In this document: one piece after another, positions 53,350 to 64,000 of the stretch | Layout: every line of letters begins with the position of its first letter | Position numbering within the stretch: the first letter of the stretch is position 1 | Assembly: GCA_024734495.1 (NCBI GenBank) | Contig: JALMQS010000612.1 | Location: 325,979 to 389,978 of the forward strand | DNA from: Forficula auricularia | Taxonomy: Eukaryota; Arthropoda; Insecta; Dermaptera; Forficulidae | Length of the DNA: 64,000 nucleotides | Direction of reading: 5' to 3' | Program-made: the position numbers and the translations under genes | Notes under the pieces: generated by a model | The model's database searches: none | What the model was told of the DNA's origin: nothing | Seen by the model: only the letters and a program-made list of their open reading frames with translations

Positions 53350-53820
53350 TAATATGTTTTAAACATTATCAGATAAAAAAAAAGGGGGGGGGTGGAGTCA
53401 AAAATGAAAATTCTAGTCCTTTCGACCAAATTTTGGATACACATTCTTTGAACCCCCAGAAGGCTAGAAATGCAAAAAATAAGCAAACTTTGTATACATA
53501 GTTTGGTCACAAGGGCTAGATTTTTAATTTTTGAACCCCCCCCCCCATTTTGTGTGGTTAGTTTTTGCATTTCTAGCCTTCTGGGGGTCCAAAGAATATG
53601 TATACAACATTTAGTTTAGTTTGGTCGAAAGGGCTAGAATTTTCATTTTTGACCCCGCCCCCCAAACGAAAATTTTAGACCTTTTGACCAAGCTATGTAT
53701 ACAAAATTTGCTTAATTTTTGCATTTCTAGCCTTCTGGGCCACACAGAATATGTATACAAAATTGGGTTAAGTTTAGTCATAAGGGCTAGAATTTTCATT
53801 TTTGATCTAACAATGTTTAG
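53350..53820. repeat. ~117-bp tandem repeat, second locus
   Basis: Units with GCATTTCTAGCCTTCTGG, ATGTATACAAAATTTGG and GGCTAGAATTTTCATTTTTG; same family as 16411-16900 but with units in both orientations (inverse around 53400-53500). Confidence 0.75.
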
Positions 53821-54361
53821 AACACATTAAAACAAACATATTTCATGTTCTTTCAAAAAATATAGTCAGTTTTTTTCTAGTTAAATTTTTTTCATTTTTT
53901 TTATACCTCTTCAAAATGTGGTAGATCATTATTTCCCACCCTGTATTTAACAAAAAATTAAAATATTCAATAATTGATTTAAACATTTAATATAATTAAA
54001 AGGTAATTTTAATAATCAATCAATTAAACTATTCAATAATTAATTGAAATCTCAATAATTAATTTAAACAATTAATATAATTAAAAGGTAATTTTAATAG
54101 TCAATTAAAAAATTAATAATTGATTGAAATATTCAATAATTGATTTAAACATTTATTACTTAATTAAAAGGTAATTTTAATAATCAATTAAACTATTAAT
54201 TAATTAATTGAAATGTTCAATAATTAATTAACAATATGTTTTTCTGAATCCATATTTGGTATACTTATCTAATGATCTCGGTTATTCTCTAGCCCATTTC
54301 CGTAACAATAAAGAAGTACATAATATTATATACAATGATTGAAAAGAATATAACATATATA
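53821..54361. repeat. AT-rich tandem repeat, ~84-bp period
   Basis: AAAAGGTAATTTTAATA recurs near 53999, 54083 and 54166 with ATTCAATAATTGATTTAAAC between. No coding potential. Confidence 0.65.
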
Positions 54362-55017
54362 TGTAGGGATTATTCTAGGTGGCTTAAACCAGGTGAAGAA
54401 AGACTCAAGTATTTTCAATAATAATGGTTTATTAGATGCTTTTCAATAATAATAATATAACAAAATGCTTTATAAATGTCATATAAAACTGGACATGTTC
54501 ATATATCGTGTCTTTAGTAGAAATAAACTGTCAACTTGAACTTGGGATTTTAACACTGATAAACTTATAACTGACTCTTTACACACACTGCTGATATAAC
54601 TGATAGAACTCTGGGATGAACTGTTCGTGTCTTAGGGGTAATCGTAACTGATTTGAAATAATGCGAGTCAATCTTTATACACTTACTGAGAATATCTTAG
54701 GAGGGTCGCGATTCGTTAAACGTTCCATGCGGCGACGATTTTGACTTGGGCGTGAGGGGGCGTGCGTGCGCAACTGGAGGGGAGGCTAGCTCTTCGCTGG
54801 AGGGGGTCGAACGGACGCAGAATGGGGTGGCAGCGCCACTCAAGGAGCGCCTGGCCACTTGGCGGGCTGCGTGGAAATCTTACTGAAACTTGGCAGTGCG
54901 TTGCCTGGTAAAATCTGCCAGGCTGCTGCTCAGATTGACGGAGGCGCGAGGTGGCTGGAATCAGGGCGGTGTCATGGTGTGTAGGACCAGGGCAAGTTAA
55001 CTTGGCTGGATCCCACA
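54362..55017 (-). mobile_element. Solo LTR (Gypsy- or BEL-type)
   Basis: On the minus strand it begins TGTGGGATCCAGCC and ends ATAATCCCTACA, giving the TG...CA termini of an LTR. GC-rich U3-like sequence covers 54716-55017. AATAAA lies about 70 bp before the 3' end, followed by a short U5-like segment. TATA flanks both sides, but in TA-rich DNA this is weak evidence for a duplication. No internal coding region or second LTR adjoins. The 100-codon frame at 54716-55018 is compositional. Confidence 0.6.
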
Positions 55018-55175
55018 TATATATATATATATTTATATTATTTTTTGATGGCTTTTTCTATCACATCGCAATTGGAGATTAAATTTGGTTTTTATTGCCA
55101 ATCCCCTTCCCATGCGTCAAGTCTGAGACTAAACCGACATGAGCGTATCGATCTGATATCCGACTGTTACCAATT

Positions 55176-55454
55176 ATGAGACACATGGGTTTTACGATCA
55201 TTCGGAGACTGGCATTAATATCAGGTTGGTGTCAGAATGGTCAACTAGCCGAGTCTCGGTATTTCGACCGACATTCAATCGGGCGGATATTGGCCTTAAT
55301 ATCAGATTGGTATCAGAATGGTCTGTTAACCGGGTCTCGGTATTTCGACCGACATTCCCTCTGGCGGAGACTGGCCCAGTTTCAAAATGAATTTTTCAAA
55401 CAAGTGACTTCTCTTTGTTATTCAAATTGGCTCAGACATAACCTCCAAGTTTGA
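55176..55454 (+). repeat. 84-bp in-frame tandem repeat (2.3 units)
   Basis: TCTCGGTATTTCGACCGACA recurs at 55254 and 55338. The period of 84 is a multiple of three, so an open frame of 92 codons reads a 28-residue repeat (RRLALISGWCQNG..., RILALISDWYQNG...). No protein family is recognised and the flanks hold no splice evidence, so it is listed as a repeat rather than a gene. Confidence 0.6.
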
Positions 55455-55459
55455 TTCAG

Positions 55460-55882
55460 ATGTCATTTTACAAATAGTCAGTAAAGAGTGTGTTCTATCC
55501 CTTAATATAATATCTCTGTATGAATATAATTTCTGCCTCGAATAATAATTTTCGTAAGTGATATAAAAATTTCGTTATAGTTTAAAAATGTCGTCTTATC
55601 ATTATTCAAAAAAGTATCGGAATTTCAAACGGAAACGAGACAAAGATATATTCCAATAAAGTTTGTTATGTCCAGTGAAAGCACAAGTTCAATAAATAGA
55701 TCGTCATTATCGAAGAGGAGAAACTTGTAAGTTTATTCGATTATTTTTGTTTTCGAGAAATTACGAGCAAATCATATGAAAAGATTAATCATAGTACTTT
55801 ACTTAAATAAATAGACCAGAAGATAACAATAATAATTATAAATATATTTCACGCAATTAGAGCGTGACGTCAATTTCTCTGT
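55460..55882. other. AT-rich DNA, no gene
   Basis: Contains TCTCTGT at 55876-55882, the left duplication of the next SINE. Confidence 0.4.
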
Positions 55883-56250
55883 ATCTGGTCCGCCTCCGTG
55901 GTGTAATGGTCAGAATAACTGACTGGCAACCCGGAGGTCTCGGGTTCGATTCCCGGCTATACCCAGACATTTTTTCTGTAAGTATAGGGTCTGGTAATAA
56001 AAATTAAGTGGGAGATAAATTTAACCGAATTTATCGCGCGGAGAATTTACCACTGTTCGAAGCCCCTAAAAACCTTAGTAAATTGGATATTGAATTGTAT
56101 CTAAGTTTCTGAGATTGGCACGTGATCCCGGCTTCTTTTCCTTCTACTCTGTTCTTTTCACGATGGAGGGGCCAGCCCATACAGGCCTTTAGGGGATCCA
56201 CCTTCTGGTGTATTTCCTTCTCACATCAATATCATTAAAAAAAAAAAAAA
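55883..56250 (+). mobile_element. Full-length SINE with 7-bp TSD
   Basis: tRNA-like head from about 55889, B box GGTTCGATTCC at about 55943-55953, body, LINE-like tail and A14. TCTCTGT at 55876-55882 and 56251-56257 flanks it. It is the best-preserved copy and resembles 921-1286 most closely. Confidence 0.92.
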
Positions 56251-56274
56251 TCTCTGTTTTTTGTATATTTTTTA

Positions 56275-56318
56275 GAGGCCTGATGAAGCCAGAATAAATC
56301 AGGCGAAATGTCGCAAAA
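56275..56318 (+). ncRNA. Hammerhead ribozyme candidate
   Basis: CTGATGA 56280-56286, an extra A, stem II GCC/GGC extended with mismatches, GAA 56305-56307, ATGT 56308-56311 and C56312. Stem I pairs only GC/GC clearly. It is a single copy with no inverse partner nearby. Confidence 0.55.
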
Positions 56319-56319
56319 A

Positions 56320-57523
56320 ATCAATTTTTTGATTTACACCTTCCTGTCCAAATACCTGCAAACGTACTTAATTAATAAATAATTAATTTTAATTCGTTTT
56401 CTTAATTAATTTAATTTTAATAATCATTAAATAATTGATATCTTTACAATAATAGAATTGATTGTCAATTTAAAATATAAATTGAACCATTGTTATTTGA
56501 AATGAACTCCTTTTATCAATCATGGTCAAATTTAAATTCCTGAACTAAATGCATAATGAACAATCTCTATCAATACTATTACTACTAATACTACTACTTT
56601 AATGCGTATTCAACCGTTAATTTGTTCTCTAACATTGATCAAACAATTATTATTAACATCTCATTAACGAGGGATTCTACCTTCATTTCAAAAACAAAAT
56701 AAAAATAAACCGAAATAGCAAAATACAAAAAATAAAATCAATATGAAATGGCTATTTAACCAATAATACTTAGATTTGCATCGATGTAATCTTGAAACTG
56801 GTCCATGGACTCACAAAAAGTAGAGAAACCATGTTTAAGATAACGTTAGCGAAGCAATTCTGGTCGGAATCCTCGATTAACGCAAAATAAACCTTGGATT
56901 TGGGTTGTGAATAAACAAGGACGGTTTAGTTGTATAAATGTTACTAAACATGCGAATTTATAAATAAAATTAATCCTTAATTTCTTTAATTCATAAATAA
57001 ATAAATAAATAATTCGTGGTTTGTTTATTTAATTATGCGTAGGTTTCTCAACCTGTATGATTGTTGTTAAAACAATGAAAATAAACAAACAAATATTTAT
57101 TTATTATGAAAAAATTAAACATTGTTGATAATAATAAACAAAAGATTATTAATTATTAAATTATTTTTTTATTTTTAATTAAATGACCTCACGGAAAGTA
57201 CTATAGATGCCTATTTAACCATGCAGTCGTCACAAAACCCCTTTAGAAAAATACATTTAATATTTAAAATTGTTTATAATTAAAAAATTTAATTAAAAAT
57301 CAACCCATTATAGGAAAAAAATTAATAATGAAAATATAATATTCATAATTAGTATCTATTTACTTAATTGTTATAATCAAATTAAAATAAAACAAAAAAA
57401 CCCAGACCTGTAGTTTAGATCAGTGTTCCGAAAACTTTTCGTGTTCAAGGTACACCTACCAAATCAAGAAATTTTAGAGGTACACCAAAGAAAAAAACAA
57501 TATTTATTTATTATCTTATTATA
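56320..57523. other. AT-rich DNA, no gene
   Basis: Long AT-rich tract with short simple repeats and no ORF of note. Confidence 0.45.
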
Positions 57524-57556
57524 TCTTCTCTTATTAAACGAGCAATTATTGTATAA
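57524..57556 (+). mobile_element. Helitron-like 5' end fragment at the satellite border
   Basis: TCTTCTCTTATTAAACGAGC then ATTATTGTAT, cut off where the satellite begins. Confidence 0.55.
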
Positions 57557-60500
57557 AAAAGTCTAATTGTTCCATTAAATTAAAATGGAGCTTTATACTT
57601 AGGTACTATAATATATTTTATATATATCGTAAAAATTAAATTTTTGCTTACTTTTTTCTCTCTATTCTGGTGCATTTTAATTTAGCTAATCAGGAACTTT
57701 ATTTTTCACTTTTCTTTAGGCGAAAATCTAAAATAAAGTTTAAATTATTAAAACCGTCCAGATCAATAGTTAGAAAGTTACAGTCCCTTTTTAAGTCGAC
57801 AAATAAGAATTTTATCTAGAAAAACTAGATCTCAACAAAAACACTTGTGTAAAAAAAGGCCAAGTTCGATTAATAAAAACCTTTTGCCAAAAAAAATAGT
57901 GAGATCTAATGTGCTGCCAAGATCAACATCATCAATTTTTTCAAAAAATTAACGGATTTTGTTTACAAAAAGTTTCCCTATAAATAAACTGGAAATTTTT
58001 CGGAAAATCGAATTCATTGACCATTTCTAATTAAAATAAAAATCGGATTAATTAACAATGTCAATTATATTTATTTATAATTATTAATTAGAAATTCGAT
58101 AATGCTAATTAAATTTATTTTATAAATAATTAGATTTTAATAATTAATCCATTGTTACTTCAGAGAAATTTTCGAGAAAATTAAAAAAAAGTGCAATTGT
58201 TCGATCAAATTAAAATGCCGCTTTCTACTTACTATAATAAATTATTATATATACCGTAATAGTCCAGTCTTTGGTTCTAAAAAGAGATTACCTGGAAAGT
58301 TTTCCAAGCGTTTTGAAAATGTGTAATTTTATAGATTTCGATGTTCTCTTTCCGAATTTCAACTTTGCCACCTCGTATCTTTGCCGTATTGGAAAAATGG
58401 CGCCTAAAAGCAGTTTTTTTGACAATATCTCCTTTCACACTCATTTAACGATAAAAATATGTAATATACAAAATGGAACTAGAGAAAATTTCCTACAATT
58501 TATGTAACAACCCTTTTTTTCGTAAAATTAAAATTTCCTAGACAATGAGATAGGAAAAGGAATCAAGATTCTAGGAACAGTGGTTTTCATTTTATTATTG
58601 AAAAACTGTGATTTTTTCAAAAAACTGCAAAATTCAACCTCATTGCGATATGGGTTACCATTATCTAAATAAGATGAAGATTTTTTTACATTGTAGCAAA
58701 TTTAATCTAGTTTAAAAATGTATAAATTGAACTTTGTCGAAAACGTGCTCCTTCATGGTCAAAATGGGGATAAATCGAAAAAAGTACGAGTTTTAGGGAA
58801 ATTCAAAAGTGATCCGGGGGGGGGGGGGGTGGGGGGGGGGTTGACAGGCGCTAGTACCGGTTCTACTTACCCTATATAAATAATATTTTTTATCATTTTA
58901 AGCGTAATTTAATGAGCTTTAATGTACCTAATGGATATCTTTTATTTGATAATTTGTTTTACCATTATTCAAGAAAAACTGAAAAAAACTCAGGAATTTT
59001 CTACTTTTGAAGCTCGTAGAATAAATGACCACAACACAGATTTGTGGAAAAACTTAGGGTAGTAATATTGGAGTACCAATAAAGATATTCCAGCAATAAA
59101 ATCTTTGCCGGGAATTTATTTCTTGTTAAAATCGTAATTTGCCTGGACTATTAACAAGTTTCCCTATAAATAAACTAGAAATTTTTCGGAAAATCAAATT
59201 CATTGACTATTGCTAATAAAAATAAAAATCAGACTAATTAACAATGTTAACTATATTTAATTATAATTGAAATAATTAGAAATTCGATAATGCTAATTAA
59301 ATTCATTTTATAAATAATTAGATTTTAATAATTAATCCATTGTTACTTCAGAGAAGTTTTCGAGAAAATTTAAAAAAGTCTAATTGTTCCATTAAATTAA
59401 AATGGCGCTTTCTACTTAGGTACTATAATATATTTTATATATACCGTAAGAGAAATTAAAAATTAAATTTTTGCCTAACTTTTTTTTTAACTCTATTCTG
59501 GTACATTTTAATTGGGCTAATCAGGAACTTTATTTTTCACTTTTCTTTAGGCGAAAATCTAAAATAAAGTTTAAATTATTAAAACGCTCCAGATCAATAG
59601 TTAGAAAGTTACAGTTCTTTTTTAAGTCAACAAATAATAATTTATATCTAGAAAAACTAGATCTCAACAAAAACACTTGTGTAAAAAAAGGCCAAGTTCG
59701 ATTAATAAAAACCGTTTGTCAAAAAAGTAGTGAGATCTAATGTGTTGGCAAGTTCAATATCATCAATTTTTTCAAAAAATTAACGGATTTTGTTTACAAC
59801 AAGTTCCATTTTAAATAAACTGGAAATTTTTTGGAAAATCGAAGTCATTGACTATTGTGTAATTAAAATAAAAATCGGATTAATTAACAATGTCAATTAT
59901 ATTTAGTTTATTATCTTAATAATTAGAAATTCGATAATGCTAAATTAAATCTATTTTATAAATAATTAGATTTTAATAATTAATCCATTGTTACTTCAGA
60001 GAAGTTTTCGGAGAAAATTTAAAAAAGTCTAATTGTTCCATTAAATTAAAATGGCACTTTCTACTTAGGTACTATAATATATTTTATATATATCGTAAGA
60101 GAAATTAAAAATTAAATTTTTACCTACTTTTTTTTTAACTCTATTCTTGTACATTTTAATTGGGCTAATCAGGAACTTTATTTTTCACTTTTCTTTAGTC
60201 GAAAATCTAAAAGAAAGTTTAAATTATTAAAACGGTCCAGATCAATAGTTAGAAAGTTACAGTTCTTTTTTAAGTCGACAAATAAGAATTTAATCTAGAA
60301 AAACTAGATCTCAACACTTGTGTAAAAAAAGTCTAAGTTCGATTAATAAAAACCTTTTGCCAAAAAAAGTAGTGAAATCTAATGTGCTGCCAAGATCAAA
60401 ATCATCAATTTTTTCAAAAAATTAACGGATTTTGTTTACAAAATGTTTCTCTATAAATAAACTGAAAATTTTTCGGAAAATCGAATTCATTGACCATTTC

Positions 60501-61592
60501 TAATTAAAATAAAAATCGGATTAATTAACAATGTCAATTATATTTAATTTATAATCTGAAATAATTAGAAATTCGATAATGCTAATTAAATTTATTTTAT
60601 AAATAATTAGATTTTAATAATTAATCCATTGTTACTTCAGAGAAGTTTTCGAGAAAATTTAAAAAAATCTAATTGTTCCATTAAATTAAAATGTCGCTTT
60701 CAACTTAGGTACTATAATATATTTTATATATACCGTAAGAGAAATTAAAAATTAAATTTTTGCCTAACTTTTTTTTTTAACTCTATTCTGGTACATTTTA
60801 ATTGGCCTAATCAGGAACTTTATTTTTCACTTTTCTTTAGGCGAAAATCTAAAATAAAGTTTAAATTATTAAAACGCTCCAGATCAATAGTTAGAAAGTT
60901 ACAGTTCTTTTTTAAGTCGACAAATAATAATTTAATCTAGAAAAACTAGATCTCAACAAAAACACTTGTGTAAAAAAAGGCCAAGTTCGATTAATAAAAA
61001 CCGTTTGTCAAAAAAAGTAGTGAGATCTAATGTGTTGGCAAGTTCAATATCATCAATTTTTTCAAAAAATTAACGGATTTTGTTTACAACAAGTTCTATT
61101 TTAAATAAACTGGAAATTTTTTTGGAAAATCGAAGTCATTGACTATTTGTAATTAAAATAAAAATCGGATTAATTAACAATGTCAATTATATTTAATTTA
61201 TTATCTTAATAATTAGAAATTCGATAATGCTAAATAAATCTATTTTATAAATAATTAGATTTTAATAATTAATCCATTGTTACTTCAGAGAAGTTTTCGA
61301 GAAAATTTAAAAAAAAATTCTAATTGTTCCATGAAATGTCGCTTCAACTTACTATAATATATTTTATATATTATGGTAGTTAAAGAGAAATTAAAAATTT
61401 AATTTAGTTAAAATAAGTTTATCACTAGATTATTCTCATTTCACGTCATAAAGGAGGATAATCTCGTATATATTATAGAAAATTAATGTTGCGGGTGTGG
61501 GTGGATGATTAATTGCCTAATTTTTTTTTCACTCCATTCTGGTGCATTTTAATTGGGCTAATCAGGAACTTTATTTTTCACTTTTCTTTAGT
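57557..61592 (+). repeat. ~645-bp satellite array, about six units
   Basis: Marker phrase CTAATCAGGAACTTTATTTT occurs near 57686, 59517, 60165, 60808 and 61558, and ATTAATCCATTGTTACTTCA before each unit end. Spacing between intact units is 643-650 bp. Each unit contains a conserved stretch TAAAATAAAGTTTAAATTAT preceded by TTTCTTTAG, but reading frames differ between units. A MITE at 58262-59148 sits in the second unit with loss of neighbouring satellite sequence. Confidence 0.88.
58262..59148. mobile_element. Fold-back-family MITE with TA duplication, copy 2
   Basis: The left 250 bp match 39497-39760. The right end GCCTGGAC is followed by TA (59149-59150), and TA precedes 58262. The interior differs from copy 1 and includes a G run 58817-58840. 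About 370 bp of satellite monomer expected at the junction are missing. Confidence 0.8.
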
Positions 61593-62157
61593 TATTAATG
61601 AATGTTTTTTTTTTATTTTTTATTCCCTTTTACAGGGTGAAGATTTTTGTTTGCCTTTGTTATATTTCTTCTCCCTTTTGTCTGTTTTTATCTTCAATCA
61701 GTAACTGGGCGAGGTTTTTTTTATAAAATATACCTGAGGGAAAGTCTTTCACTTTTATTTGCTGAAATAATAATAATAATAAAAAAGATAAAAGAAAAAA
61801 ATTATGATTTTTGGCCATTTTTTGTTGTTGTAAAATATTAAAATGAAAATTAATTAAACATTTGGCTTTATTTTTTGTATTTAGAGATTTTATTATTATT
61901 ATTATTCTACATATACATATAATATATTCATAAAATTGAATTTTCGTGCTTGTAAAGGGTGAATCCCTAACCCTCAGAGCCCCAGGTGTTTTATTTGAAA
62001 ATCCTAAGAGATAAAATTATTCGGAACAATGGATCTTATAGGAGCTTAAGTATATACTATACTATACTCGTAAATACCCATTTATTATAAAAAAATATTG
62101 AATTCTATTATTATTAAAAAGTCCCTGGAGCACTTTTTGCTTCAGTTAAAAGCTATA
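61593..62157. other. AT-rich DNA, no gene
   Basis: No recognised feature; short frames at 61513-61841 are T-rich and unsupported. Confidence 0.4.
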
Positions 62158-63184
62158 TCTACTCTTATTAAACGAGCGAAAATTGTATATTTATATATTT
62201 GTATCTTGGTTCTATTTTGAAAACGACTCTACCGATTTTGATGAAATTCACGAGTTAGGGGGTTTTGGGTTCACAATTCGATCTGTCACGGTCTCATCTT
62301 AGACAAAATTGTTTTTGATGGGTTTTTTCGTAATCAAATTAATTATTCTCAGGTAGACAAATCCCATTCTTAGGGTTTTAACAAAAGGTTACTCTTTTCC
62401 TTTTGTACCCAGGCAGACAATGGGTTGTCTTAATTCATTGTTCTCAAAGGCCTTGAAGAAGTGTTGTGATTGTGGATTTTAACATATTTTGTTGTCCCTA
62501 AACGTTAGAAATATTAATAAACGTTTTATAATTGTTTTTATGATCAACTTTATTTATTTAATAGAATAAAAAATAATCAAGAGCAGGTCTCAATTTTCTG
62601 AAAAAACAACACATTTTGATAGGTTTTATTTATTAACAATTGGATGAATAAAAATGAATCATATGGTTGAATCAAAACAGATGCAGGAGGTGGGGTGCAG
62701 TGGTGGGTGATTCGGGGGTAGGGCGAGGTTTCGGGGGTGGAGGTGGGGGGGGGGGGGCTACAGTGGGCGAATATTATATATTTTTGTATTTTGTGGTGTG
62801 TTGTTGTCAAGCATTAACTAAACCCGAAAAAAGCTCGGTCTTACAGGTATATATATATATATTTTTATTTCTTTCTTTTTTATTTTAAAAACGGCTTTAA
62901 CGATTTTGATGAAACAAACTCTATTAACAAGCTTTGAGGATGAGAAAGCGATCTTGGTGCGGAGCGGGGTGGATGTGGATGTGGGGGGTGCAGAAGGTGG
63001 GGGGCAGTGGTGGGGGATACAGTGGTCGAATACTATATAGATATATTTGTATTTTTTTAATTTGAAAACGGCTCTCAAATAAAAACTGACCTTTTTATCA
63101 GAATTTTAAATTGAAAATAATATTAAAATAAAGATTTTAACTGAAGGAAGAAGTTACCGAGCATCGCTCGGTGCCTCCAGGTAC
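62158..63184 (+). mobile_element. Helitron-like element, internally rearranged
   Basis: Start TCTACTCTTATTAAACGAGC, two G-rich blocks (62690-62760, 62950-63020) and a second internal AACGGCTTTAACGATTTTG. The end is ACCGAGCATCGCTCGGT, GCCTCCAGGTAC at 63184. The terminal hairpin is a perfect 7-bp stem with loop ATC. Confidence 0.7.
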
Positions 63185-63530
63185 TCTACTCTTATTAAAA
63201 GAGCAAAAATTGTATATATATATATATATATATATATTTGTATCTTTGTTCTTTTTTGAAAACGGCTCTACCGATTTTGATGAAACATAATTTATTAACA
63301 AGTTTTGAGGATGAGAAAACGATCTGGCTAGGTCTGGACCTCATCGAAATTCATCTTAATTGACTTTTTATTAATTAAAGTAATTATTGATAAATGAAAA
63401 TCTCAATAAAAAAGTTTGTTTATATTTTTTCAATTATCTTTTATTTATTAATTGGTTAATTTTAAAAACCCACTAATAGGTTATAGCAAATATTAATATA
63501 TTATATTAAAATTTAATTCTAAAACTTCAA
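63185..63530 (+). mobile_element. Helitron-like element 5' part, directly abutting the previous copy
   Basis: TCTACTCTTATTAAAAGAGC starts at the base after the previous terminus. It then follows the reference copy to about TTAGGTTATAGC-like sequence before diverging near 63520. The 3' end is absent. Confidence 0.7.
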
Positions 63531-63735
63531 AAAGTTTAAGAAGTACTGACTTAGATAATACCTAGAATTCATATCTAAGTCTTAATATAAGAATTTTTCT
63601 GGATTATTTATCATTTTTTGACAATCTCAAAATCTTATATTGAAATAATGAAATTTATGTAATAATTCATACTCAAACGCTTCTACAGACGAAACGAATT
63701 ATGTTATAGTAAAATTCGATTAATATAACATTTAG
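63531..63735. other. AT-rich DNA, no feature
   Basis: Nothing supported. Confidence 0.4.
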
Positions 63736-64000
63736 AAAATTAAATTTCCTAAAAGAAAGTTTAAATTATTTAAACGACCCAGATCAATAGTTAGAAAGTT
63801 ACAGTCCGTTTGTAAGTCGACAAATAAGAATATTTTCTACAAAAAGTACATGATTTCTCAAAACAAATTAACGGATTTTGTTTACAAAAAGTTCCCCTTT
63901 AAATAAACTGGACATTTTTCAGGAAATCGGGAAGTCATTGATTAATTAAAATAAAAATTTGATTAATTAACAATGTCAATTATATTTATTTATAATTGAA
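63736..64000 (+). repeat. Partial ~645-bp satellite unit at window edge
   Basis: AGATCAATAGTTAGAAAGTT, TTAACGGATTTTGTTTACAA and TAATTAACAATGTCAATTAT follow in satellite order and run off the window. Confidence 0.85.

Noticed and set aside
54716..55018. 100-codon GC-rich minus-strand frame as a gene
   Set aside because: It coincides with the U3-like part of the solo LTR and shows no recognised domain.
59471..59740. 89-codon frame in the satellite as a conserved gene
   Set aside because: The same DNA in other satellite units is interrupted by stops and shifts, so the frame is not maintained.
62440..62520. Hammerhead-like CTTGAAGAAG phrase
   Set aside because: No stem II and no GAAAC at a suitable distance; the core is broken.

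Overview
The window looks like a repeat-dense intergenic stretch of an invertebrate nuclear genome, most likely an arthropod. The evidence is strong AT richness, no complete host gene, and a mixture of non-LTR retrotransposons, Penelope-like elements (PLEs), tRNA-derived SINEs, DNA transposons, Helitron-like repeats, satellites and a nuclear mitochondrial insert (NUMT). The NUMT reads with TGA as Trp and keeps the atp6-cox3 order, which fits invertebrate mitochondria. The species cannot be fixed from this sequence, and nothing here is bacterial.

Layout. 0-5.8 kb: hammerhead-ribozyme palindromes, a full SINE, a tRNA-like locus, tandem hairpin units carrying a 3' LINE fragment, and a PIF/Harbinger element with a transposase remnant and a nested SINE. 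6-14.5 kb: a dispersed 0.7-kb repeat, a Helitron-like element with a nested SINE, a 1.6-kb fold-back element, a tandem array, another SINE and a LINE fragment. 15-23.7 kb: C-rich Helitron-like tail with ~117-bp tandem repeats, PLE copy 1 (GIY-YIG remnant), another Helitron-like element and a TAA-flanked MITE. 24-29 kb: repeats nested several deep, including a Jockey-type LINE end inside a hammerhead palindrome. 29.4-32.5 kb: PLE copy 2 (RT with YVDD, then GIY-YIG) nested in a Helitron-like element. 33.6-37 kb: an almost complete but frameshifted non-LTR retrotransposon. 37.4-41 kb: related repeats, one copy holding the NUMT. 41-57 kb: more Helitron-like copies, a piggyBac-type MITE, a tandem array, a solo LTR and a SINE. 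57.5-64 kb: a ~645-bp satellite and tandem Helitron-like elements.

How the parts relate. Several elements appear to depend on each other. The SINE shares about 80 bp of its 3' tail with the 3' end of the LINE fragment at 3.8-4.3 kb, so a LINE of that family is the likely source of its retrotransposition machinery. The PLE copies and their ORF-less relatives carry hammerhead ribozymes of the short, palindromic stem III type. In all five inverted-dimer loci the two ribozymes face outward, toward the ends of the element. Nesting with clear target-site duplications and matching empty sites gives a relative insertion order at several loci.

The strongest points to follow up are the outward-facing inverted-dimer hammerhead/PLE loci, the SINE-LINE tail match, the chimeric NUMT inside a multicopy repeat, the G-rich Helitron-like family, and a possible single host exon on the minus strand near 33.0 kb.
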